Shown: positions 1 through 9,929 of the stretch, piece after piece | How the letters are laid out: each line of letters begins with the position of its first letter | Position numbering within the stretch: the first letter of the stretch is position 1 | From: Ursus arctos | Lineage: Eukaryota; Chordata; Mammalia; Carnivora; Ursidae | Assembly (NCBI RefSeq): GCF_023065955.2 | Contig: NW_026622963.1 | Location: 6,889,001-6,953,000 of the forward strand | DNA length: 64,000 nt | Reading direction: 5' to 3' | Notes under the pieces: generated by a model | What the model saw: only the letters and a program-made list of their open reading frames with translations | Databases searched by the model: none | What the model was told of the DNA's origin: nothing | Made by a program: the position numbers and the translations under genes

Positions 1-209
1 ATCTGCCCCCTGCCTTGGCCCAGCCCACAGCCCTGTGCTGCCTCCCCTCCCTTGAGGCTGAGCCTTGGCACCTTGGCTGGGTCACATCCCCGGATAGGGG
101 TGGGTTTGGGCTGTCCTCTCCTGGTGAGGAGGGGGAGCCCCTGCCTTGGCTGGATGCTGCTGCCAGCGACATACTCATAGCCCTGCCTGTTGCTGTTTTT
201 CCTTCTCAG
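1..209 (+). other. THSD4: 3' end of an upstream THSD4 intron
   Basis: This stretch ends in a strong splice acceptor: a pyrimidine-rich run from about 189 to 207 followed by AG at 208-209. The rest is GC-rich unique sequence with no repeat or coding signal that I recognise. The exon carrying the initiator methionine must lie further upstream, outside the window. Confidence 0.65.
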
Positions 210-279
210 CGTCCTGGGTTCCCTCCTGCTGCTTGGACTCCAGCTCGTCTGCCCACAGCCCTCCACTGAACACAGAAAG
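210..279 (+). CDS. THSD4: THSD4 signal-peptide exon (internal coding exon, 70 bp)
   Basis: This exon encodes the end of the secretory signal peptide and the first residues of the mature N-terminus of THSD4 (thrombospondin type 1 domain containing 4, also ADAMTSL6), a secreted matrix protein that binds fibrillin-1 and promotes microfibril assembly. Read in the frame whose codons start at 211, it gives a leucine-rich hydrophobic core followed by VCPQPSTEHRK. This closely resembles the human protein near residues 10-33, which I recall as ending VCPQPSTQHRK. It starts after a polypyrimidine tract and AG at 208-209, and ends in AAAG before GTAAGC at 280. The first base completes a codon begun in an upstream exon (probably serine, as in human), and the 3' end is phase 0. 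There is no ATG in this frame here, so the start codon is in an earlier exon. The call rests on the short match plus the exact phase fit with 47363. Confidence 0.82.
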
Positions 280-285
280 GTAAGC

Positions 286-1404
286 CATGGCCATTCAGAG
301 GCTTTGCTTCTCTGCACAAGGGGCTGGGGGCACACCACACATCGCCCTGAGTTTGGTTCTCTTTGGAGGGGAGTCGCCGCTAATCTTGAGAGGAAGCACC
401 ATTTACAGAATGGTCACCAGTCCTCCTGTCCCTCCTAAGCCCTTGGAGCTTAAAAATGAAGCTGGTGCCCACAGTCAGTGGCCAACCTGAGAGCATCGCT
501 GGTGTTGCTGGCTGTGTCCTTGAGAATGGGACCACGAGGGAGAGGCCAGTGAGAAGACGACCCACCCGGGAGTGGTGGAGCCCCAGCATGGAGCTTTGAC
601 CCCCTCTAGGGGCACCGTCAGGGGCCGCGGGTACTGATGGTTACAGAGAGAGCTCTAGCAAAGCCGTGGCTGTGGCTGGTAGCTATATGCAAGAGGAGCC
701 CCGATGGGGAGCCCTGAACATGGGGAGCCCTGAACGTAGCCCCTGGCAACCAGCAGCCAGGCAGGGAGGGAGCAGGGAAATAAGGACCTGGCCCTCTCTT
801 TCCTTCCCTCCTCCATTTCCAGCTGGGGACTCCCTTGAGCTGAGCCCAACCAAAGGAAGACAAAAATCCGTTGGTGCGGTCCTCAGAGGCCAGCCTCCGA
901 GGCAACAGGGCTGGATGGGAAAGGGTGGACAGAACATCCAGGGGGGACATACGGACAGCATCAAACATGCTCACCTTCAGGCTCTCTGGGTTTTGTAGCA
1001 GGTGAGCTCGTCACTGCTGCCGAAACCAGACAAACCAGAACAGGTGCACAATAGACGATGCCTTAGAAGCACATGCATGAGGCGACTCTGAGAAGGTCCC
1101 TAAGACCACTTTCTGCTACCTAGGAACTCCTCCTGTCTACATGTCAGGAAACGCAGACACTTCTGGGAGGAATGGTAGGTCAGGCGTTTGTATCTGAGCG
1201 TGACCGAGTTGGTTGGACGCTTTCCCGAGCGAGGGATTTCATAGGGGAAGTCCAGGAGAGAAGGGAGCGGACAAGAGTATGCACAAGGGTTTGCCTGGAT
1301 GTGACCCTTCTTGCAAGAGCCTTAATACTCTTGTCTGAACCGTCGAACTTCTTTCAGGTCTGTGGCTTACGTTCTGGCTTTGTTTTTCCGGGCCAGATAT
1401 GAAC
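286..1404. other. Intronic sequence without recognised features
   Basis: This is moderately GC-rich, apparently unique sequence. The open frames here are short and overlap on both strands without family resemblance. I see no repeat that I can name. Confidence 0.5.
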
Positions 1405-1563
1405 CTGTATTGTATTGTGTGCCCCACTAGGATGTCAGCTCCATGAGACTGCTGTCTTCCCAGCTCCTGGAATATACAGCCTGGCATGTTGTAGATGCTC
1501 GATAAAATACTTGTTGAGTGACCAGCTGAATGAATGAATGAATGAATGAATGAATGAATGAAT
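1405..1563 (+). repeat. L2 LINE 3' end with (TGAA)n tail
   Basis: The segment resembles the 3' end of L2: a 'ctccatgag...' stretch, then 'agcctggcatgttgtagatgctcgataaaat', then 'ttgttgagtga' and a tail of about eight TGAA units from 1527 to 1563. L2 ends in short TGAA repeats, so this is the plus orientation. The tandem tail is also a potential length polymorphism. Confidence 0.75.
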
Positions 1564-1680
1564 AGAAAACCTGGCCAAGGTCTAAGCATCATTTTGTTAG
1601 CGTCACTGGAAATTTATACCCCTCTCACTTCGCTGCATTATTTGCATTCGTAATTTCAAGAAGTCAGAGAGGACCACTCC

Positions 1681-2004
1681 TGTAGACTGAATGTTTGTGC
1701 CCCCCACCCCCGAATTCACGTGTTGAAACCTAATGTCCAATATGATGGTATCTGCAGGTGGGGCCTTTGGCAGGTGCTTACGTCAGGGGAGGGGAGCCCT
1801 GATGAATGGGGTTGGTGCCCTTATTAGAGTCAGGAGAGAGCTTGCTGCCTGCCCTGGGAGGATACAGTGAGAAGTCTGCCGCCCAGAAGCAGGCACCGTG
1901 ATCTTGGATTTCTAGCCTCCGGAGCTGTGAGGAATAGGTTTCTCTTGTTTATAAGCCACCCAGTCTCTGGTACTTTCTTTTAGCAGCTGACTCTGACAAA
2001 AACA
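1681..2004 (+). mobile_element. MaLR (MLT1/MST-type) 5' LTR
   Basis: The segment begins TGTAGACTGAATG, matching the usual start of these mammalian apparent LTR retrotransposon LTRs, and ends GACAAAAACA. Inside it are recognisable LTR landmarks: 'gatggtatctgcaggtggggcc', 'gatgaatgggg' and 'tataagccacccagtctctgg'. It pairs with a second, diverged LTR at 3415-3747 in the same orientation. Confidence 0.8.
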
Positions 2005-3414
2005 GGCACTGAGAAGTGGGGTGCTGCTCTAGCGAACGCGTGACATGGCGGAACTGGCTTTGGAACTGGGTGCGGGCAGGGACCAGGAGAATAGGGAGGT
2101 GCATGCTAGGAGCAGCCTACGTTGCCATGAGTGGACTTTTCAAGGTGTTTCCAGTGCAAGCTCAGAAAGGGAAGAGGAGGGCTATAGAGAAAGCCTCAGC
2201 TGCTCAGAGAACAGGGACCCTGAACAGAAAGGTGGTGGGCTGCAGATGGCGAAGGATGGGGTCTCAGACAGAAATGAGAACATGTTTTTGGAAACTGGAA
2301 GACAGGCCATGTTTGTTATAAAGTGGCAAAAAACAACTTGGCTGAGTTGTGTTCGTGTTCTCGTGTTTGTGGAAGGTAGCACTTGCAAGCATTGAAATGA
2401 GGTATTTAGCTGAGGCGATTTCGAAGCAAAATGTGGAAGGAGTGGCCTGGTTTCTCTCGCCTGCTTGTGGTAAAATGTGAGAAAGGGGAAATGACTTAAA
2501 GATGGAATTGTTAATTGGAAAGAAAGCAGAGCACAGAACTTAAAGATTTGGAAAATTCTCAGCTTATCCATATTGAAGAGAATGAGAAAGACTTCAGGAG
2601 AGAACACTAAGGGTGTGGCCAAGAGACCTTTTGATAATGAGACTAGTCAGCCATCTCACAGAAGCCGGGAACTGTTTTCCAGGACAATGGGAGAATGCAA
2701 AGAAGGGGTTGCTTGTGCTTGACCCTCCACGGACCTCCTCACTGGGTGGTCTCCACTGCCAGCCCTCCGTCCTCGGCTGCCCCACGTGCTTTTCCAGCAA
2801 CCGGGTCAGGCGCGGGCTGCACCCAGCGAGCCTCAGGGGCATGGCTGCCTCCATCTTGGTTTCAAAGGACCAGGCCTCCCAGCAGAGCTGTGATCCCAGG
2901 CCCTAACCTGGAGAGCCACAGAGGGGACAGGGCTGCCCAAAGCTGTGGGGGCAAGGCAACCAGGAGCCTTGTAGCCTCAACCTTACTCAGCAAAGCTGTA
3001 GGCAGGAGCACTGTCCCACTGAGTCTGGAGACCCAGAGCATCAAGGCAAAGAGAATATTATTCTTGAGCCTTAAGGTCTAAGGGAATTTGCCCCCTTGGG
3101 TTTTGGACTTGCTTGGGACTTGTCACTCCTTTCTTCTTTCCTCTTTCTCCCATCTGGAATGGGAATGCATGTCCTGTGCCTGTTTCACCCCTGTATTCAG
3201 AAGCACGTGACAGGTTTGACTAAGCAAGTTCACAGTTGGAGAGCAGATTGCCTCAGGACGAGTTGTGCGAATTTAGGTGATATTTAGATGGGACTTCAGA
3301 CCTAAACTCTCAAGTTGATGCTGGAACCAGTTAAGAATTTGGGAGCTATTCAGATGGAATGAATATATTTTGCATACAAGAAGGACATGAATTTTGGGGG
3401 ACCAAGGTGGAATG
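2005..3414 (+). mobile_element. MaLR internal region (non-coding, decayed)
   Basis: The sequence starts 'ggcactgagaagtggggtgctgct' and continues with stretches that match my recollection of THE1/MST internal sequence, for example 'tggctttggaactgggtg' near 2055 and 'tctcccatctggaatggg' near 3150. MaLR elements carry no intact reverse transcriptase and were mobilised by related ERVL elements. I see no open frame of interest; short frames here are chance. Confidence 0.75.
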
Positions 3415-3747
3415 TGCTAGACTGAACACATTCCCCCAGATTTTTATGTTGAAACTTAATCCCCAGTGTGATGGCATTTGGAGGTGGGACATTTGGGAGG
3501 TGATTTGGTCCTGAGGGGATTATTACCCTCCCCAAGAGATCCCTGGCCTCCTCTGCTAGGTGAAGGTACAGCGAGAAGCCTGCTGCCTATCAACCAGGAA
3601 ATGGGCTCTCCCAGACACCAAATCTGCCAGCCCCTTAATCTCAGACACCCCAGTCTCCAGAACTGTGAAAATAAATGTATGATTTTCATAAGCCCCCTAC
3701 CCCTGTCTATGGTATTTTTGTTATAGCAACTGTCATGGACTAAGACA
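3415..3747 (+). mobile_element. MaLR (MLT1/MST-type) 3' LTR
   Basis: This is the second LTR of the element starting at 1681. It runs from TGCTAGACTGAAC to GGACTAAGACA and shares the order of landmarks with the first: 'gatggcatttggaggtggga', 'caaatctgccag', 'ccagaactgtgaaaataaatg' and a 'tatggtatttttgttatagcaac' end. The two LTRs differ at many positions, which means an old insertion. A clear target duplication was not found. Confidence 0.82.
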
Positions 3748-3824
3748 ACTGTCTTTTCATTACTAAGTTATATTATTACTGTTTAAAAGTATCAGGGTTG
3801 TTAATCCTAATAGTTGAGTTTTTG

Positions 3825-3880
3825 AGTCAATTATTGAATGAATTGCTGAATGAATTGTTGAATAGTTGAATCAATTTGTC
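3825..3880. repeat. Degenerate TTGAAT-type tandem array
   Basis: The words 'attgaatgaattgctgaatgaattgttgaatagttgaat' recur with an approximate 5-12 base spacing. It looks like a decayed simple repeat, possibly derived from an L2-like tail. Confidence 0.5.
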
Positions 3881-4101
3881 AGTGTTTTGTTCTTGTTGCT
3901 CAAACAGACCATCATAGCTGAAAATATTTATAAATGATCAATTTACTTTGCTATTTCTCTAAATTTTTCAAGTTAGCCTGATGATATATATATCCTGAAC
4001 GAAAGGTTCACAAATGGGTATTGCCTTCATCTTTCTTAAGTATTTGTTCTGAGAAATGAAAGGAAAAAGGCTTGTAAGTTACTTTGGAATGTTGAATTTT
4101 A

Positions 4102-4316
4102 TTTTGTTTATTTACTTTTAAAGATTTTATTTATTTATTTGAGAGAGAGAGAGAGAGAGCACGAGTGGAGGGAGGGGCAGAGAGAGAGGGAGAAGCAGAC
4201 TTCCCACTGAGCAGGGAGTCCGATGCGGGGCTCCATCCCAGGACCCTGTGATCATGACCCCACAACCCTGAGCTGAAGGCAGACGCTTAACTGACCGAGC
4301 CACCCAGGCACCCCTA
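4102..4316 (-). mobile_element. Can-SINE (tRNA-Lys-derived), antisense
   Basis: Read on the minus strand it starts with the GTGCCTGGGTGGCTCGGTCAG head with Pol III promoter boxes, followed by a CT-rich middle and AATAAATAAA tail. On the plus strand it appears as T-rich sequence, GA repeats and a final CCACCCAGGCACCCC. It is flanked by an exact 14-bp target duplication, AATGTTGAATTTTA, at 4088-4101 and 4317-4330. Confidence 0.93.
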
Positions 4317-4704
4317 AATGTTGAATTTTAAAATTGAGCAAAAAGTCTCCCATCTTGGCATATGGTACCTCCTCAAAATATTTTAAGAACTTTGCAGTAG
4401 AAAGATAGATGAATTTTTTTTCAAAATCATTTACAGATTAATTTACTTGGAGAACTTACATTTCAGGACAGTTCTCAAATATAATTATATGCATTTTGGC
4501 TGCCAGAGTCATTGTCATTCACCCTAGAGAAGAAAGGATTCGATACTTTCTTGGGCGTTGAATTTCTTCTTGCTGTTTCATTAGAGCTTTGTGGAGCTCT
4601 GGCTGTCATCCTGGCTGCTTAGATCCTAAAAATCCTGGCTGAGCTACTGACAGTGGTTGCGTCCATTTATTTCTGCAACATGAGAAATAGGTACTTACTA
4701 AAAC

Positions 4705-5147
4705 AGGGGTCAGAAATGCTTTTTCTGGGGCGCCTGGGTGGCACAGCGGTTAAGCATCTGCCTTCGGCTCAGGGCGTGATCCCGGCTTTGTGGGATCGAG
4801 CCCCACATCGGGCTCTTCGGCTGGGAGCCTGCTTCTTCCTCTCCCACTTCCCCTGCTTGTGTTCCCTCTCTCGCTGGCTGTCTCTCTCTCTGTCAACTAA
4901 ATAAATAAAATCTTTAAAAAAAAAAAAAAGAAATGTTTTTTCTATAAAGGACAAGTTTTAGGCTTTCTGGGCTACAAAGTTTCTGTTATAACTACTCAAC
5001 TGTGCTTTTGTAGCACAAAGGCAGCCATAGACAGTAGGTAAATGAATGTGCGTGACTGTATTTCAATAAAACTTTATTTACAAGAGCAGGAGTTTAGCTG
5101 CATTTGGCCCATGCCCACGGTTGGCAGACCACCACTCTGAAGTCTGA
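4705..5147. mobile_element. hAT-type DNA transposon remnant, split by a SINE
   Basis: The two parts are 4705-4726 and 4944-5147. Together they follow a common non-autonomous mammalian DNA repeat I recognise by 'cagggGTCAGaaa', 'ttttaggctttctgggc', 'actactcaactgtgc' and 'caataaaactttatttaca', ending 'gaccaccactctg'. I do not assign a subfamily. The SINE at 4727-4928 interrupts it near its left end. Confidence 0.6.
4727..4928 (+). mobile_element. Can-SINE, sense, CACAGCGGTTAAGC subtype
   Basis: The head GGGGCGCCTGGGTGGCACAG is followed by the tRNA-like part, a CT-rich middle and an AATAAATAAA/A-rich tail. It is one of only two SINEs in the sense orientation relative to THSD4. A 15-bp target duplication with one mismatch (AGAAATGCTTTTTCT / AGAAATGTTTTTTCT) lies at 4712-4726 and 4929-4943. 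Confidence 0.95.
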
Positions 5148-6614
5148 TAGAGAGGAGTTACCTGCACGTATATGTGTTTTGGAATTTGAAGTTGGAAGTT
5201 GTCTCCTCCCGGAACTTGAAGGAACACAAAAGATTGGAGAAAAAAGTCTATTTTTTCATTAAAACATAAGAATTATGACTGCTATCAAATTGCTTTCATT
5301 GCTTAGATAAATCATACTTGAATTCCTGCTGACCCATTGTGTTAAGACAAAATCCACTCCCGATCTGTAGCAGAGAGCGGCAGAAAGAATTAGAAAACCA
5401 TTTATGGTAAATTCTTAAGGGACAGCATTACTAATTTGTGCATATTGCAGTTTAGTATGTATATGAAAACTACCCACTAAAAGACATATCTTTTTCTTTT
5501 TCATTACAATAGCATGTCCAACTTTAGCATATGGAAGCATTTCTGCAGTGTATGTTATTCAGAGGAAAAGACATAATTTGTAAATGCTGTCAAGTAAACT
5601 ATGCTTTTCTAAATGCAGCTCGGGTGACTGGATACATCTCTGTCCCATAATGGTGCAGGAAAAGAGGACTCTGGCGCAGAGTGTCAGTAGCTCTTTTCAG
5701 ATATTTCTATCCAGATGTCTTCCTCTTGCTCCTGCAACAAGGACAGTATCACAAAAGATTGCTCAACCTCTGTTCTTGGTAATTTTTAATGACACTTGGC
5801 AAATCATTATATTTTTAAAACTTTCTGCGGCTTCTTTTGCAGATAAGGTAAGACCAAGAGCAGGAAAAAAAAAACTTGATCAAGACTTTAATAAAAACCA
5901 TACGTTATTAATAAGGGAAACTATGGAGATTGTAGGAAGCTTTTAAGTTAATGAAACTGTTCGACTGTGTCTGCCCAACAGACATTGACCGTGCAAGTTG
6001 CTTTTATAAGTCATAATGTGTATAGTCAACATAATCTGTTTAGGAAAGAGCTGTGAAACGTCGTATTTTATTCCTACAAATGCAAAAACATACGTATACT
6101 TTCATCGCAACTGCTCAATGTGGTTTTTTTTAAGTTTACTTTTCAAATTAAAAGTATGCACATGTATTATAAAGAACTTAGAAAACAATGAAAAACTAGA
6201 AGAAGGAAATAAAAACTCACTCCTTGGGCCCCCAGCCAAAGAAAAGTGCTCTTCAACCTGTTATTTATAGAAACTCTCAAACAAAAAGAACAGAGACACT
6301 ACAGAATGAAGTAAGGGTGAAATAAAATATTTGTTTTGCTAACTGATTAGCAAGTCATGATGTGAACAGCAGGGGCCCTTGTAATGGGTTTAGAGCCTAC
6401 TATTAGTGTAGTAGGATGTGCAGCCAATGACTTCACATTGCCCGTTGACAGTGTCATACAGTTGGGTATTGAACGGAAGGCCGATAGAAAGGCAAAAGAA
6501 GTTTTTAGGCTACATAAAATTTCTCATATCATTGATGCCATATTCAAAAAGGAAGGAAACAACAGTAATGCTTTTAGAAGAAAATATATGAAACTATCTT
6601 CATGATTTGTGGTG
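5148..6614. other. AT-rich intronic sequence, mostly unassigned
   Basis: No gene is supported. A TTTTGCAG immediately followed by ATAAGGTAAG near 5840 looks like a 5-base exon flanked by splice sites, which is not credible as a real exon. The segment 6150-6300 may be a decayed DNA or LINE repeat, but I cannot name it. Confidence 0.45.
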
Positions 6615-7316
6615 GGTAAGAATTTCTTTAACAAGACCCCCAAAGAACTGGGCTATGTTGAAATTGATGACTTTTGTTTATCAAATACATCATAAAAAAA
6701 GAGTGAAAAGATAAGCCATAAACAGGCGAGGATACTCTCAGTAATATATTTGGCGAAAGATTCATGTTCAGAATACATATTAAAAAAAACCCTACTGACC
6801 ATTAAGAAAATTAAGCAATCCAATTTTATCATGGACCAAAGACTTGAAAACACACTTCACGTAAGAGGATATTCTTATAGCCAATAAGCATGTGAAAAGG
6901 TGCTCAATCAAAATCATTAGTCCTTAGGGAAATACAAATTAAAATGAGATACCACCAGAATAGCTTCAAATGAAAAACACCAACAGTACTAAGTACTGGT
7001 GAGGATGTGGAACAACTGGAATTTCTGTACAAGGCTGGTGGGAGTTTAACATAGCAGACCCCTTTGGAAACTGTTTGGCAACATCTCTTAAAGCTAAACA
7101 TATACCTATTCAGTGACCTGGCTATTCTACTCCTGAGTATTTGCCCAAAGGAAATGAGTGCATGTATCCACAAAGATATGCATAAAAATGTTCAAAGCAG
7201 TTTCATTTACAATTACTCAAAATTGGCAATAATGCAAAAGTCTATCAATAACAGAATGGGTAAATAATTATAGTGTCTCCATACAAGATAACACTAAACA
7301 AAATTAAAAAATAAAC
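6615..7316 (+). mobile_element. Older L1M, left part (ORF2 end/3' region)
   Basis: The sequence follows the conserved end of mammalian L1 ORF2: 'gggaaatacaaattaaaatgagataccac', 'ggtgaggatgtggaacaactgga', 'ggctggtgggag' and 'tttgcccaaaggaaatgag'. It stops abruptly where a second L1 begins, and its continuation resumes at 14062. The reading frame is broken by many substitutions and stops. Confidence 0.85.
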
Positions 7317-8754
7317 CTCTGATTCCAGCCAAGATGGACCAACAGGTATTGGATTTACCCTCCCATCAGGGACACGAGCAAAATGGCCAGGATAGAGCAA
7401 CAGGGACTGGATTTCCCCTTCCCTCTTCCCTGAAACATCCCAAACAAAACATGACCAGACAACATATATGAAGCACTGTTTTGCAGAACTATGGATATTG
7501 GTCAGCATAAGACCATGATATCTCAGAGATGGGAAACAAATGGGTTGAACCCTAAAATTTCCCCAGGCAACTGCATTGAGAGAAGGCACCTTGGAGTGAA
7601 GTGGACATGGGAACCTAGGCAGAACCTGTTGGACTCCTTGATTTGAGGAGCTTGAGAGTCCAGTGAGACCATGGTGGCAAGAATCTGCAGGACAGAGTAC
7701 CAGAGAGTGGAGTGACACTGAGAGAAGACACGGAGACTGCAGGAGTCCTCCTCAGGGATGCAGCACAGGACCGAAGAGCACATGCATGGGACGCAACCGC
7801 CTGAGACTGGGAAAGAACCGTCCAAAACAATTGAAGGGAACAGTGTCCAGCACTCGTGCAGTACCAGAAACAGTGACTCTTCCTAACAGGCAGACTTTTA
7901 AAACTCACAGTCCAGGGGACATTGGAGAGAATATTCAGGAAACTCTTGCCCTGGTCCTCGGGGAATAATTGACCCTAGGGTGTGTATTGCTCTGGGCCTA
8001 ACTAACAAACCATAAATGTACTACTGGAAAGGATCAAACTGTTGCTGAATGATGTAACTATTCTAGCACAAAGCTCATGAATATAGGAATATAAAAATAT
8101 CTAGCACCCAAAAAAGGTACAATTCAAGATGTCTGACACTTGGTCAAAGATTACTGAGCATACACAGGAGCACAAAAATAGCACTGTTCTTTATAAAGAG
8201 GAGAACAACCAATTGAAGCCAACTCAGAACTGACACAGGTTTTAGAATTTGGAAAAAAGGATATTGAAAGTTATTAAGGCAGTATTTCACAGATTCAAAA
8301 AGTTAAATAGAACCATGGATGATATAAAAACCCCTTATCAAACTTCACAGGTTGAAAATGACAAAGTCTGAAATGAAAAATGCACTGGATAGGATTAATG
8401 GCAGATTTGACAGTGTAGAAGAAAGATAAATGAACTTGAAGATGTAATACTAGAAACTTTCTGAAACAAAACACAGAATGAGACAAATTTTTTTAAAAAA
8501 TGAATAGAGCATTCATGAGCTCTGGGACAACTTCAAGTGGGCTTATATCTGTACAATTAGAATACCAAAAGGAGAGGTGGGGAGGGGGTGACAGAAAAGA
8601 TACTTTTTTAAAAATTAGAAGATGTTCCAAATTTCATGAAAACTATGAACTCAGGAATATCAATGAATTCCAAGCACTAGCAACATGAAGAAAATAGCAC
8701 CAAGTCACACCATAATCAAGTTGTTCAAAGCTAGTAATAAAGAGAAAAAAAAAA

Positions 8755-8949
8755 ATTTTTTTTTAAGATTTTATTTATTTATTTGACAGAGACAGACAGC
8801 CAGTGAGAGAGAGAACACAGCAGGGGGAGAGGGAGAGGAAGAAGCAGGCTCCCATCAGAGAAGCCTGATGTGGGGCTTGATCCCAGAACGCTGGGATCAC
8901 GCCCTGAGCTGAAGGCAGACGCTTAACGACTGCACCACCCAGGCGCTCC
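8755..8949 (-). mobile_element. Can-SINE, antisense, inside L1 ORF1 region
   Basis: A poly-T/AAGATTTTATTTATTTATTTGACAG-type start leads to a final CACCCAGGCGCTCC. The word AAAGAGAAAAA lies on both sides, consistent with a target duplication. It post-dates the host L1. Confidence 0.92.
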
Positions 8950-9311
8950 AAAGAGAAAAAATTCAAAAGCCCCTGGGAAAAAAGAGACACGTTACACACA
9001 CAGAAACAAAGATCAGGATACAGCAGATTCCTTGGCTTCTGTCACTCATGTGAGGGAAACAACATCTTTAAAGCACTGAAGGAACAAAACTGTCAACCTA
9101 GAATTCTCCACTCAGAAAAAATATCTTTCAAAAATAAATGTGAAATAAAGATATTTTTTCAGACATACAAATGCTGTACTAACACTTGCATCTCTAGAAT
9201 TGTTGTAGGAAGTTCTTTAGGGAGAATGAAAATGTATCAGATGGAAATATGGATCTCCGCAAAGGAAATGAGTGCACCAGAAATGATAACTACATGGGTA
9301 AATGTATAAAG

Positions 9312-9500
9312 TTTTAAAGATTTATTTATTTATTTTGGGGAGAAAGAATGCGCACACGCAAGCCAAGGGGGAGTAAGTGGGGGGGGGGGCAAAGAAAGAG
9401 GGAGAGAGACAGACTTCCCATTGAGCGTGACCCTGAGATCATGATCTGAGGCAAAATCAAGAGTTGGGTGCTTAACTGACTGAGCCATCCAGCCGCCCCA
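9312..9500 (-). mobile_element. Can-SINE, antisense, diverged
   Basis: It starts with TTTTAAAGATTTATTTATTTAT and ends GAGCCATCCAGCCGCCCC. A run of about eleven G lies near 9379-9389. It is more diverged and somewhat shorter than its relatives, so probably an older insertion in the same L1. Confidence 0.88.
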
Positions 9501-9816
9501 AGAGGGACTCATCCAGGATTTGAATAAATATATAAGGTTTAAAAAATGACTCAAATCTCCTTTAAAGATTGACTCTTTAAATAAAAAAAATAATAACCTG
9601 TTGGGGAGTATATGTATAAGTAAAATGTTAATGCCAGAAGAGGATAAATGGAAATACAGTATTGTTAAGTTTCTTATAATATATGTAAAGTGGCATCCTA
9701 TTACTTGAAGGAGAACTGATGAGTTAAAGATGTCTGCTATCAACCCTAAAACAACCATTAAAGCAACAAAACAAAGAACTTTAGCTCACCAGTCAAAAAA
9801 AGGGAAACAAGAGAAT

Positions 9817-9838
9817 TTATTATTATTATTATTATTAC
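9817..9838. repeat. (TTA)n microsatellite
   Basis: About seven uninterrupted TTA units lie in the L1 region between ORF1 and ORF2. Confidence 0.9.
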
Positions 9839-9929
9839 TCTCAAATAATTCAAGAGAAGACAGAAAAAGGAAAAGGGGTCAAATAATAGATGGGACAACT
9901 AGAAAACAAATAGCAAGCTGGCAGACTTA

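Noticed and set aside
190..209. Extending the signal-peptide exon upstream with a TTG start at 190
   Set aside because: 190-209 is the polypyrimidine tract and AG of a splice acceptor. The recalled human protein continues into an upstream exon with a normal ATG, so a non-ATG start here is unlikely.
1681..3747. MaLR element as an intact endogenous retrovirus
   Set aside because: The internal region is about 1.4 kb with no gag, pol or env-like frame. It is a non-autonomous, decayed element.
4727..4800. tRNA-like heads of the SINEs as tRNA genes
   Set aside because: All are parts of SINEs with CT-rich bodies, A-rich tails and target duplications. No cloverleaf with an intact anticodon arm is convincing.
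5826..5856. Acceptor-ATAAG-donor arrangement as a micro-exon
   Set aside because: The candidate exon would be only five bases, shift the frame and have no counterpart in known THSD4 transcripts.
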